Assembly (NCBI GenBank): GCA_026745465.1 | Contig: JACYXH010000479.1 | Location: forward strand, 3,356,011 to 3,420,010 | DNA from: Lota lota | Lineage: Eukaryota; Chordata; Actinopteri; Gadiformes; Lotidae | Direction: 5' to 3' | DNA: 64,000 nucleotides | Part shown: positions 36,128-49,574 of the stretch, in pieces | How the letters are laid out: every line of letters begins with the position of its first letter | Position numbering within the stretch: the first letter of the stretch is position 1 | The notes under the pieces: generated by a model | The model's database searches: none | Told to the model about the DNA's origin: nothing | The model's input: the letters and a program-made list of their open reading frames with translations, nothing else | Made by a program: the position numbers and the translations under genes

Positions 36128-36921
36128 CCCGCCAACCCGTGATAAGCTGTCCCTGGAGTGGAGCTGTGTGCTTTGTGTTGTGTGTTTTCTTTGAGTCACA
36201 GTGTTTCAGTCCCAACCTGTTCCAGTCCGGTGTCATAACTAACGTTTATGCACCGGGGGAATGTGGTCCTGGGGGAACCGAGTGCCAATGTATGTCTGGT
36301 TTATTGTGATTACAACCTGTAAGTAGCTTTTTCTATACGGATTTGTCCATTTCAATGGACTGAATATCACGGCAGCTTTATGGCAATATTTGTAGCTGTG
36401 ATAGTTTTATTTGATTTGAGACATTCTCTCGTGTCAGGTTGTGTGCTAACATGACACATTCCAAGAGACCTTCTAATGCACAATGATGTGTTTGTTGTTT
36501 TGCACCAGCTAACGTCGAGCTGGTATGATAGTCGACATTAGCTGTTGAATGCCTACTAATATACTGTTACATTTAGCCTAACTGAATTTGTAATCACTTT
36601 TTTTAAATACTGAAGACAATGCATATGGTGTTACAGCTGTGTAATGTTAAAGAGAAGTGATGTGTAGTATGGGATGGTTATGCCTATGTATGGCAGGACA
36701 GTGTATGCATGACATATTTAATTGTGAATGGACTCCATTACTGTCTAGAATAGCACATTGTAAAAAAGAAATATATATATTTTCAAAAACAGAAAGAAAA
36801 TTATATAAAATGTACGAAAGAGAACAAAGGCATTTGATGTGAATACTATATATTGTGTATTGTAATGTAAAAAAAAAAGAGATTACCTTACAGGTAGGAC
36901 CCGTCCTAAAAAAAGAAGGAA

Positions 36922-36927
36922 AATAAA
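36922..36927 (+). terminator. ccng2 polyadenylation signal
   Basis: AATAAA about 800 bp after the stop, following an AT-rich 3' UTR. Confidence 0.6.
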
Positions 36928-37130
36928 TACTTTTTTGATAGAAGATTTAGCTTGATTCACAGGATTTGTTGCTAGATTTTGAAACAATATTAGGTAGACT
37001 TATCATTTCATAAGCACTCACTAGAGCATGTCTGGCATAAGCTGATGAGCGAAGTCATGGGAGGTCTTCCATGACCCAACCATTAATTTCGTTATAAAAC
37101 AAGCTTTCTTTTATACTAAGGGCTGGTCTC

Positions 37131-37344
<214 letters not shown>

Positions 37345-37639
37345 TCCCCTTGATTAAACTAGCTGCTACCGAGAGTGCATTGCAGTGCACTGTGGAACCA
37401 CAGGGGCTGGGAAGGAATGAAAGCGGAGTCTGATACGCGCTACAAGACATGCAACCGACCATCATCCTAAACGCACAGATAGCCGATTTTCACGCCGTTT
37501 ATTTCACAGGAAAATATGAACCCTAAACTTGACTCGACGATATTCTGCACGAAACCACAGTAAGGAAAACAAAACAAAAACAAATCTCCCCCTTCCGATG
37601 ACTGCATAGGCCCTGCCAGGGGAATGAAAACGCACCAAG

Positions 37640-39745
37640 ATGGTGCGCATCGCAAACGCCCTGGGTTTGGTTATTCTAAGCGTCGCTCTGCTCATATTGT
37701 CTCTTATTAGTTATGTGTCGCTGCGCAAAGACAGCTTCCTCACCTCCTCCAAATATGACATGGGGGGTCCGAGGATAATGTTTCACGCGGGATTCAGGTG
37801 AGTGAATGGTTATTTGGTACAGTATCGTCTTAATGTAATGCGATTTGAATGAAAATGTGGAATGTCGGAATAGAAGTGAAAGCGGGATTTGGGCCTAATA
37901 ACCGATAGATACGTTCCTTTTAAAAACTCGAATATGCAACTGAAAGTATAGCCGGCCACATTGTATTGATGGGCCTACCCTTTTCACTACACGTTAGGCA
38001 AACCTATTGGAATTGTATAGTGTTTTTGACCCACTATAGTTGACTTTTTACATAAACGTCAACTAATTTAATTAAACAGGAGAACTGTCCATGGTGCTGA
38101 GATTTACGTCCTAGAAGGAAAATAGGATACGGAACCGAAATCGGGTTCATCACATCACATCCCAAACGGCCTTTCGAAGGAAATCTACACAGTGATCAAT
38201 TCTGTCCTCAGGTCTCAGTTTGCCATGAATTTCCTGGACCCATCCTTCATCCCCTTGACGAACGCACTGAACGAAGAGCTGCAAGGAAAACCCTCTAAGT
38301 GGAAATTCAACAGGACTGCTTTTTATCTACAAAGGTAAAGTACTTCCACTGTATCTATCTCTGAGTCTATCTAGTCTGTTTATTCTCACTGAAAATGTGG
38401 CTATGAGTCCATGATGCCCTATGTTTGCGTTGGTGTACAGAATGTATGACGAAGGCTTTGACCTCAAACATGTCTTTCAGGAAAGAGATCTTCCACTTCA
38501 TCGACATCGCCAACAACTTCTCCCTCACCAAGAACGGCGTGCGCGTGGGTCAGCTGATGCATTTCGACTACTCCAGCAACAAGTACGTGTTCTCCATCAG
38601 CAACAACTTCAAGTCCCTGCTGCCCGACACGTCTCCGATCTACAACAAGCACTACAACGTGTGCGCCGTGGTGGGCAACAGCGGCATCCTCACGGGCAGC
38701 CGCTGTGGCAATGAAATAGATCAGGCCGACTTCGTCTTTCGCTGCAACTTCGCGCCCACAGAGGTGTATTACAAGGACGTGGGCAGGAAGACCAACATGA
38801 CCACCTTCAACCCCAGCATCCTGGAGCGCTACTACAACAACCTGCTCACCATCCAGGACAGGAACAACTTCTTCCTCAATGTCAAGAAGCTGGAGGGAGC
38901 CATTCTGTGGATCCCGGCGTTCTTCCTGCACACCTCGGCCACGGTGACCCGGACCCTCGTGGACTTTTTCGTGGAGCACAAGGGCCAGCTGAAGATAGAG
39001 TTGGCGTGGCCCGGCAACATCATGCAGGACGTCAACAAGTAAGAGTGTGGGGGAGGGGCGAGATCTGAGGCTCCATGTGCTACGTTGCTTAGTGTCACCA
39101 GTCAGACTTTAGACTAGAGTCTAGGAGGGCTGCTGGATCTGAGGTGGTCACTCTAAACGAAAATACTTTAGACTAGAGCCTAGGAGGGCTGCTGGATCCG
39201 AGGTGGTCACTCTAAACGAAAATACTTTAGATTAGAGCATAGGAGGGCTGCTGGATCCGAGCAGGTCACTCTAAACTTAAACACATTCTAAAAAATAAAA
39301 TGTAAATGAAATGCAGTTATAAAGTATAATTGATAAACCAAAGAAATTGGAATCGGTGGCGGCCAACATTCTATAGTCAGGTGTTGGTGTTTATTGGGGC
39401 GGTGTGCAAGTATCTTTACAGATCACAGTTTCCTTTACTAACTTAACCATTCCCTCCCACAGATACTGGAAGACCAAGAACCTGTCCCCCAAGCGTCTCA
39501 GCACTGGAATCCTCATGTACACGCTGGCCTCTGCCATGTGCGAGGAGATCCACCTGTACGGCTTCTGGCCCTTCGGCTGGGACCCCAACACGGGCAAGGA
39601 CCTCCCCTACCACTATTATGACAAGAAGGGCACCAAGTTCACCACCAAATGGCAGGAGACCCACCAGCTGCCCAGCGAGTTCAGACTGCTGTACAAGATG
39701 CATGGGGAGGGTGTGACCAAGCTCAGCCTGTCGCACTGTGCCTAA
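37640..39745 (+). CDS. st8sia3: Alpha-2,8-sialyltransferase 3
   Basis: Four exons: 37640-37797, 38212-38334, 38481-39038, 39463-39745; 373 residues (human 380). A Golgi type II membrane enzyme: short cytosolic end, then a transmembrane segment (ALGLVILSVALLILSLISYV at about 7-26), stem and catalytic domain. Sialylmotif L is around CAVVGNSGILTGSRCG to FVFRCNFAPTE, motif S around STGILMYTLASAMCEEIHLY, and the final HYYDKKG carries the VS histidine. It adds alpha-2,8-linked sialic acid to glycolipids and glycoproteins, chiefly in brain. Start at MVRIANALGLV matches the second methionine of the human protein; an out-of-frame ATG at 37624 lies upstream. Neighbouring rab27b and poli match the human 18q21 group. 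Confidence 0.95.
39108..39280. repeat. 59-bp tandem repeat in st8sia3 intron 3
   Basis: TTTAGA anchors at 39108, 39167 and 39226; three copies of a unit containing TAGGAGGGCTGCTGGATC. Confidence 0.9.
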
Positions 39746-42160
39746 ACATCCTAGTGAGAGCCTCCTGCCTTCCCCCCACACCCCACACCCCTCCAACCAG
39801 AGAGGAAAGCGAAGAGGCCGTGACCCAGATACATCCCCTCCCATCCCCATATTTGCTATGGCACATATACTACACTGCATGATGGCCGCTGAGACATTTC
39901 AACCGAAATATTTCCGTCCTCTCCACTCCTCCCCTCCTCCATCACCACGACAACACATGTATGTCGCCCCTAGCCACCCGCGACGGTGCCGACGCTTCTC
40001 ACACAAAGATGTCAAGGTTACTCGGGGGCTTGTTGTTAGGCCGCACAGGTTGGCCACGTGCAGCTCACGTCCATCCCCTTCTCTCTCGTCCGGTTTAGCG
40101 GCGTGGCCTGAACTAAAACAGCTGGTCTCCAACAATCACAGGCCAGCTCAAATTAATTCCACGTGCTAATTAACTATAGAGCATCTGACCATCTCTGCTT
40201 CGAAGCAAAGGACTGGCTATAGATTTTGGATCATGCTATGAACTTTATAGAAGGCCTTTAACAGGGGTATATGCCGACTCTGCCCTCTAAGCACTGCCTA
40301 ATCTCAGGGATGGAGTTAGATCAGTGTTCTTTTCCTTTTTCTTTCTTCCGTTCTATTCTACTATTCTAGTCCTCACAGTGGAAAATAATGTTTTATTAAC
40401 TTAGGCCCACTGGAAAAGTCAAAATTCAAGAAATGTAGGGGGGGGGGGGGGGCATAGATATGGAGTAGTTTGTTTACAATGCTGTGCTCCTGCAACAAGT
40501 CAGACCTAGCGTTGTTTCCAGCAGATTCTACGTCCTGCTACCGTTTGTTTTCCTCTACAGAATCGATAAAGTTTCAGAGTAAGAACCAACATTCCATAGA
40601 ATAAGCCATAGGCTAACCTTGTGACGACACAGAAGAGAAACGAGATATTATTATAGAGGATTTAAGTAAGAGCTGACGATTAAAAAGCCTTGTAACACAC
40701 AATCAGGAAGTCTTATTTACGATATTTGAGGAAAATATTTATAAATTATGACACATACATGAGACTTTGTCAATCCCTTTTATTACTTAAATGAAAACTA
40801 TTATATGTTGAAACAAAATCATAGTTATGTAGATTTAGTTAACAAAGGCAAAAGTCATTATTTTACTATCTATCAATATACGTATATAACATTAAACTTG
40901 TTGTGATATTTGAACAGAGAAACCCACTGTTTTTATAACCCACTTGTGAAAGAGCATGATTCATTTGAATGACATTGCATGTGAGTGGCACTAACATATG
41001 CTAAAGGCTGTTTCTTTATTCTTATTACAACTTCTTTGTATCGTTTATGTAAAGGATGTTTTAAAGGCAAAGACATCTCTTCCTATATTTCACAGGGGAC
41101 CAGACCAGTAGTCTGGCTTGGTTGGAGAGCGGGCCGCACTCCCTCGGTCTTCCCCATTCACAATGATAGTGATAGCTGGCCACATGATCGACTCATGACT
41201 TGTGCTCTTGTGTTGAAACACACGCTTTGGGTAAAGTTGTGCAGTGAAGTCATTGCTGGAGATGTCGCCAAGTGAGTCACACATGTGATATAGCAATTAG
41301 CATGTGGAAAGGACTTAATTTATTCTGACAATGCAGTGTTGTACATATATACCCTTCGGCTGGCTTGTTATTTTGTCTCACACAGTCAGAACAGATGGTT
41401 GAAATGATGGCAGATATAAAAGATTGTATTTCCCACTCTAATCCCAGAGTTATTTATCAGAGGAAAGCCCTCTTGACACAGATCTGATACCAAAAGGATT
41501 CAATTTAAATTTAACTGCCCTCGTGTGAATTAGACTTTGAATGTCAGTACACCAAAGAGCACTTTCTGTTCCAGCGTACATTAGCAGTGACTTGAGATGG
41601 TGGATTGTTTTAGAGCATTTGGATTGTTTGTTTTGTACCGCTCAAATTAATATTTCTGTTTTCTTTTGTTTTCCAATATTTGCTTTCTTTTTGGAAGTAC
41701 ATAATGGCAGATGAATGTGGCGAAAGAAATGTTTGTGTCTGTATTTAACTTGGCTCTGGTCAATATACACATATATTGAAATAATGAATCAAAACATGTA
41801 TAATCTGTGTTACGTTTTGCGTTATAAATCAAAAGTATAGGTTTATGTGCATTCATTCAGAAAACATAGATACAAGTTTCTTAAGTTTCATTCCGATAAC
41901 CCTTTAAAATTCACGCATGAACAATTGTATTCCATAATCCCCCCCAAAAAGCTTTGTTGCCCATGCACATGTCGTATAAAAGTCAAGATTTATGTAAAGG
42001 ACTTAACATCTTGTTCGTTGTAACTAACATTGTGGTTGTTTACCTATAAAATTAAGACTAAAATATTTATTTTTGTCACTTTGAGAATATACTCCCCGAT
42101 AACACATGCGCCTGCATATTCCTGCCAGTCATGCTTCAATGTGTCAAATAAAAACAGTAT
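39746..42160 (+). other. Probable long st8sia3 3' UTR
   Basis: No gene-like frame. AATAAA at 42147-42152 is a plausible 3' end. It includes a poly-G run near 40439. Whether the transcript really extends this far cannot be judged from sequence. Confidence 0.4.
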
Positions 42161-42845
42161 TTTTCTCTAAGGTGACCATTTTTCAAATTTGGTTCATTAT
42201 CAACAGAACCATATATGAAAATTAACCATTATTCCCCGCTTTGACAGTGGGATTAACTGTGATGTTATTCAAAGATTAAACTAAAAGGTTATACTGTGTG
42301 TATTCTGGTTCTTCTCTTGGTCTTCCAACACCCCTATATATATACCTGTACGGGACATATAGGGCGGAGACAGCACACTTTGCAGTGCAGCCCCCACCAA
42401 AGGAAGTACACACTGGTCACCTACACCGTTTGTGATGGTTTATATATATTTTAATGCTAATCAAGACGATTTACCAATGCTCATTCTATCAACCTTTGGG
42501 GTCTAACACGAGGTCATAAACCAACCAGTCGTCTTATGTATTCCACTGTCTGGGTGGGTGGGGGGTGGGGGCTCAGCAAGACTGATCTGCTGGACCGTAG
42601 CCTCGGGAAACCATCCCCATCTCACAGGTTCACATTCTGTTTCTCTCGCAAAACGTGAATATGTGGATGGTCTCAGGAGGCTAAAATGTTCCCACCCACT
42701 CCCACTATATCTCCACTTGAACTCCCATCTCAAAACACAATTGGGGGAGGGGGGGTGACCCCATAACCCCCCAATGGGGAACACATTTGTTTGGTTTGTA
42801 AAACAAGGCTGGTTCTGGGAGTACAAAACAAGTCCAGCTCCTGTC

Positions 42846-43125
42846 CTAGCACGCGCATCCCCGACCGACGGGCGTGTCCTGCACCTCTTGGCTGACATTC
42901 GCGCTGCCGTTGGGTTCGGCGCTGCTCGGCTCCGCACTCTGCTCCATCCTCTTCATCACCAGGTCCAGCAGCGCGCTCACCGCCTCATCCACCTCCACGC
43001 CCGTGGCCGCACTCGTCTCAAAGTACGGTATCCTGGGAACCCAGAAGGAGGTTAGGATGGTCTGAGAGGCCCTCGGGACTGTGATCACGGATCTCATCAA
43101 CCGTTACACACACTGCTGCCTTTAA

Positions 43126-43197
<72 letters not shown>

Positions 43198-45744
43198 CTA
43201 CATAAAGCAACTACAGATAATATCAGCTAAATGTTATTTATATCTGCCACTATTGCAAATAGTGTTGCTTCCTTTTGCTGTAAATATTGTTGCTATTTTT
43301 GTGGTAACTACTGTTACTGTTGTTACCGTCATTTCCCTGTACATCCTGTATGTGACGAATAAAGTTCTTGAATGCTTCTTAATGACATGTAAACATAAAA
43401 AAAAAATATCACTGTACTCAAATTGAGTTGGATTAGTCACTAATCGCTAATAAATAGTAGCGTCCCACTTGTAGACTAGTAGGATTTATTCTGTGTGCAT
43501 GTGAGCGCGTGTGTATGTGTGTGTATGCGTGTGCGTGTATGTGTTAACACAGATTTGGAGTTCGGGAGTGGCTCAATGCTACCACCTGCTGGTGAACTAA
43601 AGGCAGGACAGAAGGGCTCTGGCGTAGGTTGCAGTGTACCCTCATCGATTAAGCCTCTGTGAAAAGGGTCAAATTATGTCTGGATAGAAAGGTTCTGATA
43701 TCCAAGTCTCAATACAGGCTCTTCAATCCTGACCCTGCACAAATGCCATCACAGAACCTTCACCTCCACAGTGTAGGATTCCATGGGCTTTATTCACCTA
43801 GCGGCCATCTTGGTTTCAGCTTGGTTCTAAACGCTAACTGGGTGGGGGGAACTGAATGCGGAATACCGCATTCAGTTCCCCCCACCTAGCTAGCGTTTAG
43901 AACCAAGATGGCCGCTATACGTGAATAAGGCCCATGCTGGAACCCAGACCCAGGACTTCACCTTCCTGGATCCTCCCACACTCACCCGTATCTGGCTGCC
44001 AGGTCTCTGGCTTGCCTCACTTGGACGTCCCTGGTGTCTTTGAGGTCCGCCTTGGTCCCCACCAATATGATGTCTGGGTTGTCGCAGTAGGCGTTGGCCT
44101 GCAGCTGACCTGAAGCCACAGGGGGTAATTTGTAATCAATCGATCCATCGTCGATAGTTGCTATCACTAGCAATTTAAAGGCCATATAAACTCCTGTCTT
44201 CCAGAAAGGATATTAAATATTAGATTAAACTATATTTACAACTTAATGCATTCAACCCATCACTAGGACCTGTAATTAAAGAATACTGAAGCAATGTGCC
44301 AAGTGGATTTCTATAATGTCTCAGGTAGGACAATATATGTATTAGAATGATCATTTCATCATCCAGTAGGTCTAATTTCAAAAGGTTTTACTTATATATT
44401 TGGACAGACATACTCATCCAGTTCCTGACGTTGAGGAAACTCTGCTGATTGCTCAGGTCAAACATCAACAGGAAGCCCATGGCGTCTCTAAAGAAGGCTG
44501 TGGTGAGGCTCCTGAATCTAAACACAAGATTAACAGGTTGTTTATCAATCCTAAACATTATGTAATAACATCTAAATGTCCCCTCAGTCATTCCAAACAC
44601 GGGACGCGTACCCTAGGGTACGTGGATGAGCAGGTTCTTAGGGGTACTTGTAAAGAATATGCTAAAGTTATCAAGACATAAGATATACAATTTTATATTT
44701 CTTGAATATGCTAAATGTGTTCAAAGTTGATTGTTGCTCATCAATTAAGTTTTTGTTTAAGACCAAGATAGTCCATTTGAAACCTCTGATAATGCAAAAT
44801 AATAATAGTATAATATTAGTTCAAAGCAAAACATTTGTACCAAACTATACCATCCTACAACAGCCCTGCCGATGGGGCACATAAGACAACAAGGTTGGGG
44901 AACACTGTCCACTGCATTGATCTATGGATGACAGTAAGCAGGGTGTAAACATGGCCGCTCACCTCTCCTGTCCAGCTGTGTCCCAGAGCTGAAGGTGGAC
45001 CTTCAGGTTTTTCTGTGACATCCCATCAGCCCCTGTTCCCATGTAGTTCTAGAGACCCCCCACACACAGCATTACTAGGCTACATCAACACACCTTCGAC
45101 TTGAAAATAAGATGGGCATGCCACATTCACAAGGCAAATATGGTATTAAGTGTCTCCACACTAATATATCAATGTTTTGAGAGCCAAAACGTCTATATAT
45201 AGGGCTATTCACATTGTTATGAATTATGTAAGGCCTAAGCCACGAAGGGGTGTACCGTTATTGAAAATGGAATGAGTTACCAAGAATGATAAGATATTAA
45301 TTAGTTTTATCTAAAACATTATTCATTTTTTTTAATCGACTCAATCAGCTGAAATGTAAATGTTAAGGAAACATCAGGTCGAAAGTTGTAATTGCCATTT
45401 TTGTTGCATCACATTGATTCAGGCTGTTAAGAGGCAGATGTGTCCCATGATAGAATGATAATGCACACCCTTGGAGCGTTGTTGACCAATCAGGATCAAG
45501 TATTTAACAATGCGGTGGTATACATTGTGTTATTAAGAGGGCAATACAAGCTGCAGTCTTCTGTGTATGCCATGGGGATGTCACTCACAACTCTCTTCTC
45601 CCTGAAGTCGATGCCCACGGTGGTGGTGAACTTGCTGTTGAACTGTTTGTCGGTGTAGCGGTAGAGGAAGCTGGTCTTCCCCACCCCTGAGTCTCCCAGC
45701 GCCAGCAGTTTGATCAGATAGTCATAGTCCCCGTCGACGGCCAT
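42846..45744 (-). CDS. rab27b: Small GTPase Rab27B
   Basis: Five coding exons (5' to 3'): 45744-45589, 45048-44963, 44517-44414, 44109-43986, 43032-42846; exactly 218 residues, the usual length. P-loop GDSGVGKT at about 17-24, switch I around [12 protein letters not shown], switch [14 protein letters not shown], base recognition as GTKADL (NKxD variant with Thr), and ETSAATG. The C-terminus GRGCAC supplies a CxC prenylation site. Rab27B attaches to secretory vesicles and exosome-producing endosomes and recruits Slp/Munc13-type effectors. The exon 2-3 junction gives RV-NYMGTG, one residue shorter than mammalian forms. The N-terminal [20 protein letters not shown] is diagnostic of the Rab27 group; [12 protein letters not shown] favours B over A. 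Confidence 0.93.
43127..43194. repeat. (CA)n microsatellite in rab27b intron
   Basis: About 68 bp of perfect CA repeats 95 bp from the last exon. Confidence 0.95.
43783..43935. mobile_element. Hairpin MITE-like element, copy 1
   Basis: A 153-bp near-perfect hairpin: ATGGGC...GCCCAT ends, arms containing TTCACCTAGCGGCCATCTTG and TTCTAAACGCTA, and a 5-bp loop near GCGGAATACCGC. The left arm has an 11-bp insertion. Related to 59603-59710. Confidence 0.8.
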
Positions 45745-47240
45745 CTTGCATCCAGAGTATGCGACCTTCCCTGAGGAACAAAGTCCCAGCCAGAAGAACC
45801 AGTGTCTATTTAGTTAGTAGTACTGTAGCACATAGGCCTACCACCCACAACTGAGATACTTTCACTGGCCATTGGTCAAAACACTCCTTGTTCTCACAGT
45901 GCTCAATAACCGGTTAATAGCCCCAACTCTGCATACTGAGGCGCGCATACTTGAGTACACTAAAAAAAGGAGAAGAAAAAAACCTCTCAGGAGCTTATAT
46001 TAACCCGCCATAACTCTGTTCTCATTAGGAGCAGATCTGAGAACACCAAAGCACATGACTGGAGCTGGTTTCCACATGAGCAGTCAAATGCCTCGATGGG
46101 TTTCAACACTGCCTCACAGACAAAACCTCTTTCATTTGACAGCCAGGAGTCATCGCTGCATGACACTCGCGTCATTGGCCTCATCAGCAGTGACACTTAC
46201 AGGAGGGATGTGTGTGTGCGTGTGCCAATGCATGACCAATCCTCAATAGGGGAGTGCGTCCATTTAACCTGATTCGTATTTACTGGGCTGGGCAGGTCAG
46301 GCAGCAACTTTCTGACTTTCTGTTCATGTTATATTGTTTGATTTTGGAGTGAGAGTTGGTATTTTTTGGTTTTAAAAGGCAACTGCCATGTGTCGTCACA
46401 TAATAAAATTTGTTCCATTAATTCAAATTAAAGACTGAGCTGCTCCAATGTTAAATGGTTTAATGAAGCCTAACGAATGAGATTAAAGCTACTGGACTCT
46501 AGCCAGCATTATAAATCAACGGATGAGAATGAGCCAAAGGGCCCTAGGATCCCATCTCACTGACAGAACTTTACTTTGAAATGTTGCCATTTTCTGTACT
46601 GTTAAGTTAATACAACTGTATTCTACATATGCAATGCATATCAATTACATCCTGGATAATAATTTCAAAAGCAAATATGCCTTGGTTGTTTACCAATAAT
46701 CCACCAAGAAACCCAAAACGATCGAAGAATAAAAGGGCCAATCTTACCAATGGATGTAGAGGGAGTTGCAGCTCACATTCAGGAGCTCCACTGGTCCTCG
46801 CTGAACAGCAAGATGTGATGGGACACGGTATCTGCTCAACCGTTCCCAGGCTCACATGGGCTCCAGGGAGGAGTTTGAGACTAATAGGAGACCAAGCAGA
46901 TCTGTTATGGGGTCAGCTGCTTATAGGCCTGTTTCCCTCTAGAAAATGGAGACCTGTGAAAACTGTCTTGTGCCCTTCGACGAATGTGCGGCTTTGTGGA
47001 TTTCCATGGACATTGGCCAGGCGGGGAATTCTCAAGGAGCAAATCTGTTGTTTTCCATAATACATTTTGCAATGGAAAGAGTGAACGTAGAGCTTAAGGG
47101 TAATTTAAGTCCTGTTAAGACTTAGGTCTACATACTCAAGCATGAATTAACTATTAAGCCATCATTAATATGAATGAGTAAGTTAATAATTGGTTAAGCA
47201 TAGGCTTTGTAAACCCCTCACATATATTGAAGAAACCATC
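45745..47240. other. Intergenic region between rab27b and poli
   Basis: No coding region supported. An untranslated first exon of rab27b is expected here but cannot be placed. The two genes point the same way. Confidence 0.45.
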
Positions 47241-47243
47241 ACT

Positions 47244-47249
47244 TTTATT
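47244..47249 (-). terminator. poli polyadenylation signal
   Basis: Minus-strand AATAAA about 115 bp after the poli stop codon. Confidence 0.6.
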
Positions 47250-47364
47250 GCAACAAAAGAATAAACAATGCTCTGATAAAAAAAGACAAAATGGGTTTGT
47301 CAACATTTCTTATGAACAATCAAAGAGTCTTCGGCCAAATAGGAAACAAAGGTGATAAGCAAGC

Positions 47365-49498
47365 CTAGCTGGGCTTAAAATACTTGTACAGGTCGTTCTG
47401 CTGACCGCCTTTAACCGTAGCCTTCTTGTCTTTGCTAATGGACTTTCTAGAGGAGGGCGCCTTCAGAACCGGCTTCTGTTGCCTCCACGCGACTATCAGC
47501 TCCCTCTGGACCTCCGGGGGCAGCTCTGAGAACACAGTGGGGTCCACGTCTCCTGGAACCCCACGGGGGGAACACGGGGCCTGACATCCCCCGCCTGGGG
47601 CCATCTGGGGGTCTGCCGCGGGGGGTTCTCCTGGTACTGTGCTGGTTGGGCCCGGTGGGGTCCGGACGTCCTCTGTTACGGACGGCAGCGCGTCAGATGA
47701 ACGGAGGTCAGCGGGAGACCCCTCTCTCCCAGGGAGTGGATGGGAGTCACCGAGTGAACGTAGGGGGAGCTGGGACTGGGAGGCAGGGTCGCGGAGGAGA
47801 GGGGCAGGGTTACAGGGGGGAGAGGCAGGGTCTGGGTATGGACGATAGTAGAGGGGTAGGGGGGTGGGGACGGCTGCAGCCAGGGCCCTGCAGACCGGCT
47901 GACTGGTGGCCGATGCGGAGAAGGCGGGGCGGGGACGGGTGAAGGCGGGCGACAGCAGCTCCCTCTGGATGTCCTCAGGAAGTTCCCTGAACACTTCCGG
48001 GTCGACGTTCGGGGGCAGTTTGAATGTCCCGCCTCCAGTCATCCAGTTGTCCTCAGACGGCGCCTGTGTGTTGCGGGTAGCTCCATGGTGATCGCTAATG
48101 CCCGGAGAAACAACTGGGGTCTTTGTTGCTGCTGATGCGGGCTGATCTGTCTCGGAGCTCGAGGTGCTCTCCGCTGGTGTCGTCATTTGGAAATCATGCT
48201 GAGTAATCATACTCTGCGTGTTTCTCTCCACTTCCTGGGACCCAGTCAAACGACCAGGCCTGCTGGGTGGATGCTCCTCCTGCTTGGAAAACAAACTAGC
48301 ATTACCGCTAACATGGGTTGGTTCAGTTTAGGACTCTCGTCAGGGATATTAACTTTTGATGTGTCTTGTTGTGTAATATACGAACATTTAGCCTACGTTC
48401 AGTGCAAACAAGTGACGCTTTCCTCCTAAGTATTTTTTGGGCTTGTATTAGACAGTATGGACCAACTGTTCCCAAAGTCCCAATTGTTTTAAAAAGCAAC
48501 AAGCAATTGAGTGAATTACGGTTTATAAATAAAGTTTGAATTGATTTGAAGAGATGAGGTGTCAAGATGAGCGTGAGGCTAATGGGGTGAGAGTGTGCAG
48601 GTACGTTAGTTTGGGATGGGATCGGACTGTTTCGTGGGGAGCTGCCCAGCGTGAAGAAGGACGTTATGGCTCCCTTGCCCGAGGCCACGGTCCCCCGTGC
48701 AGGCGGCAGGTTGGTGAAGCAGACGTTGAGCAACGTGAGATGGAACGCTGCGCTGCCGTCCACCATCTTGTTGAAGAGCTTCATCGCCATGGTAACCAGA
48801 TGCGCAGTAGCATCGGTGCTGCCTGTTGAACGCAATGGAAGAGGATGAGCACATAATAATAATAATTATTCTAATAATTATAATTATAATTTTGTAATAA
48901 TTATTGTAGTATTCTAATTATAATACAGCAATAATAATATATGTAACAATGATAATAATGACCCCAGCATCTGAGTATAGCATAATTTAATTATTGCTTA
49001 TTAAATTGTTATTCTACTTTGATTGCCATCAATATGGTTTATTGAAGAGCACCAGTGAGTGATGGCACCATTTTCCCTCGGGATCAATAAAGTCCTCTGA
49101 ATGTGACCAACACAGCAGAGCCCACCTGAGACAACCTTCTGTCCGATGTGGTTGGGGATGGGACACTGGCGACTCTCCCTGCTGAACCACTTGTTGTCTG
49201 CAGAGTATCTCCGGAGGGTCAGCCTGAAGGTGTGGGGCTGCCGTCCGTCTTTCTGCATCCTTGTTTCCAAACCAAGCAAAGAGATTAGAGTCTCGTCTCC
49301 CATCAGACCTTATCAACTGTAACCAACTGTTACCAACCTCTCCACAAGAATGGTGAGCAGATCTTGGGTCTTTTCTACAACTTCTCTAGTGGTGGATATT
49401 TTCTTGAACGAGTCTTCGTCGCTAAGAGACTAAATCAAATAAGAAACACCACAAAAATAAGACTAGACCTATTTGAGTCATTTCAAAAGGTGATGTAG

Positions 49499-49574
<76 letters not shown>

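Noticed and set aside
37624..37640. Upstream ATG as the st8sia3 start
   Set aside because: Out of frame with the conserved protein and leads quickly away from the membrane anchor; 37640 matches the family.
38464..38979. 171-residue minus-strand frame
   Set aside because: Antisense of the large st8sia3 exon; GC-rich codon positions keep it open.
46607..47060. Possible small genes between rab27b and poli
   Set aside because: Frames of 80-140 residues on both strands with no homology or splice structure.
47639..47942. + strand Gly-Arg-rich frames
   Set aside because: Antisense of the last poli exon.
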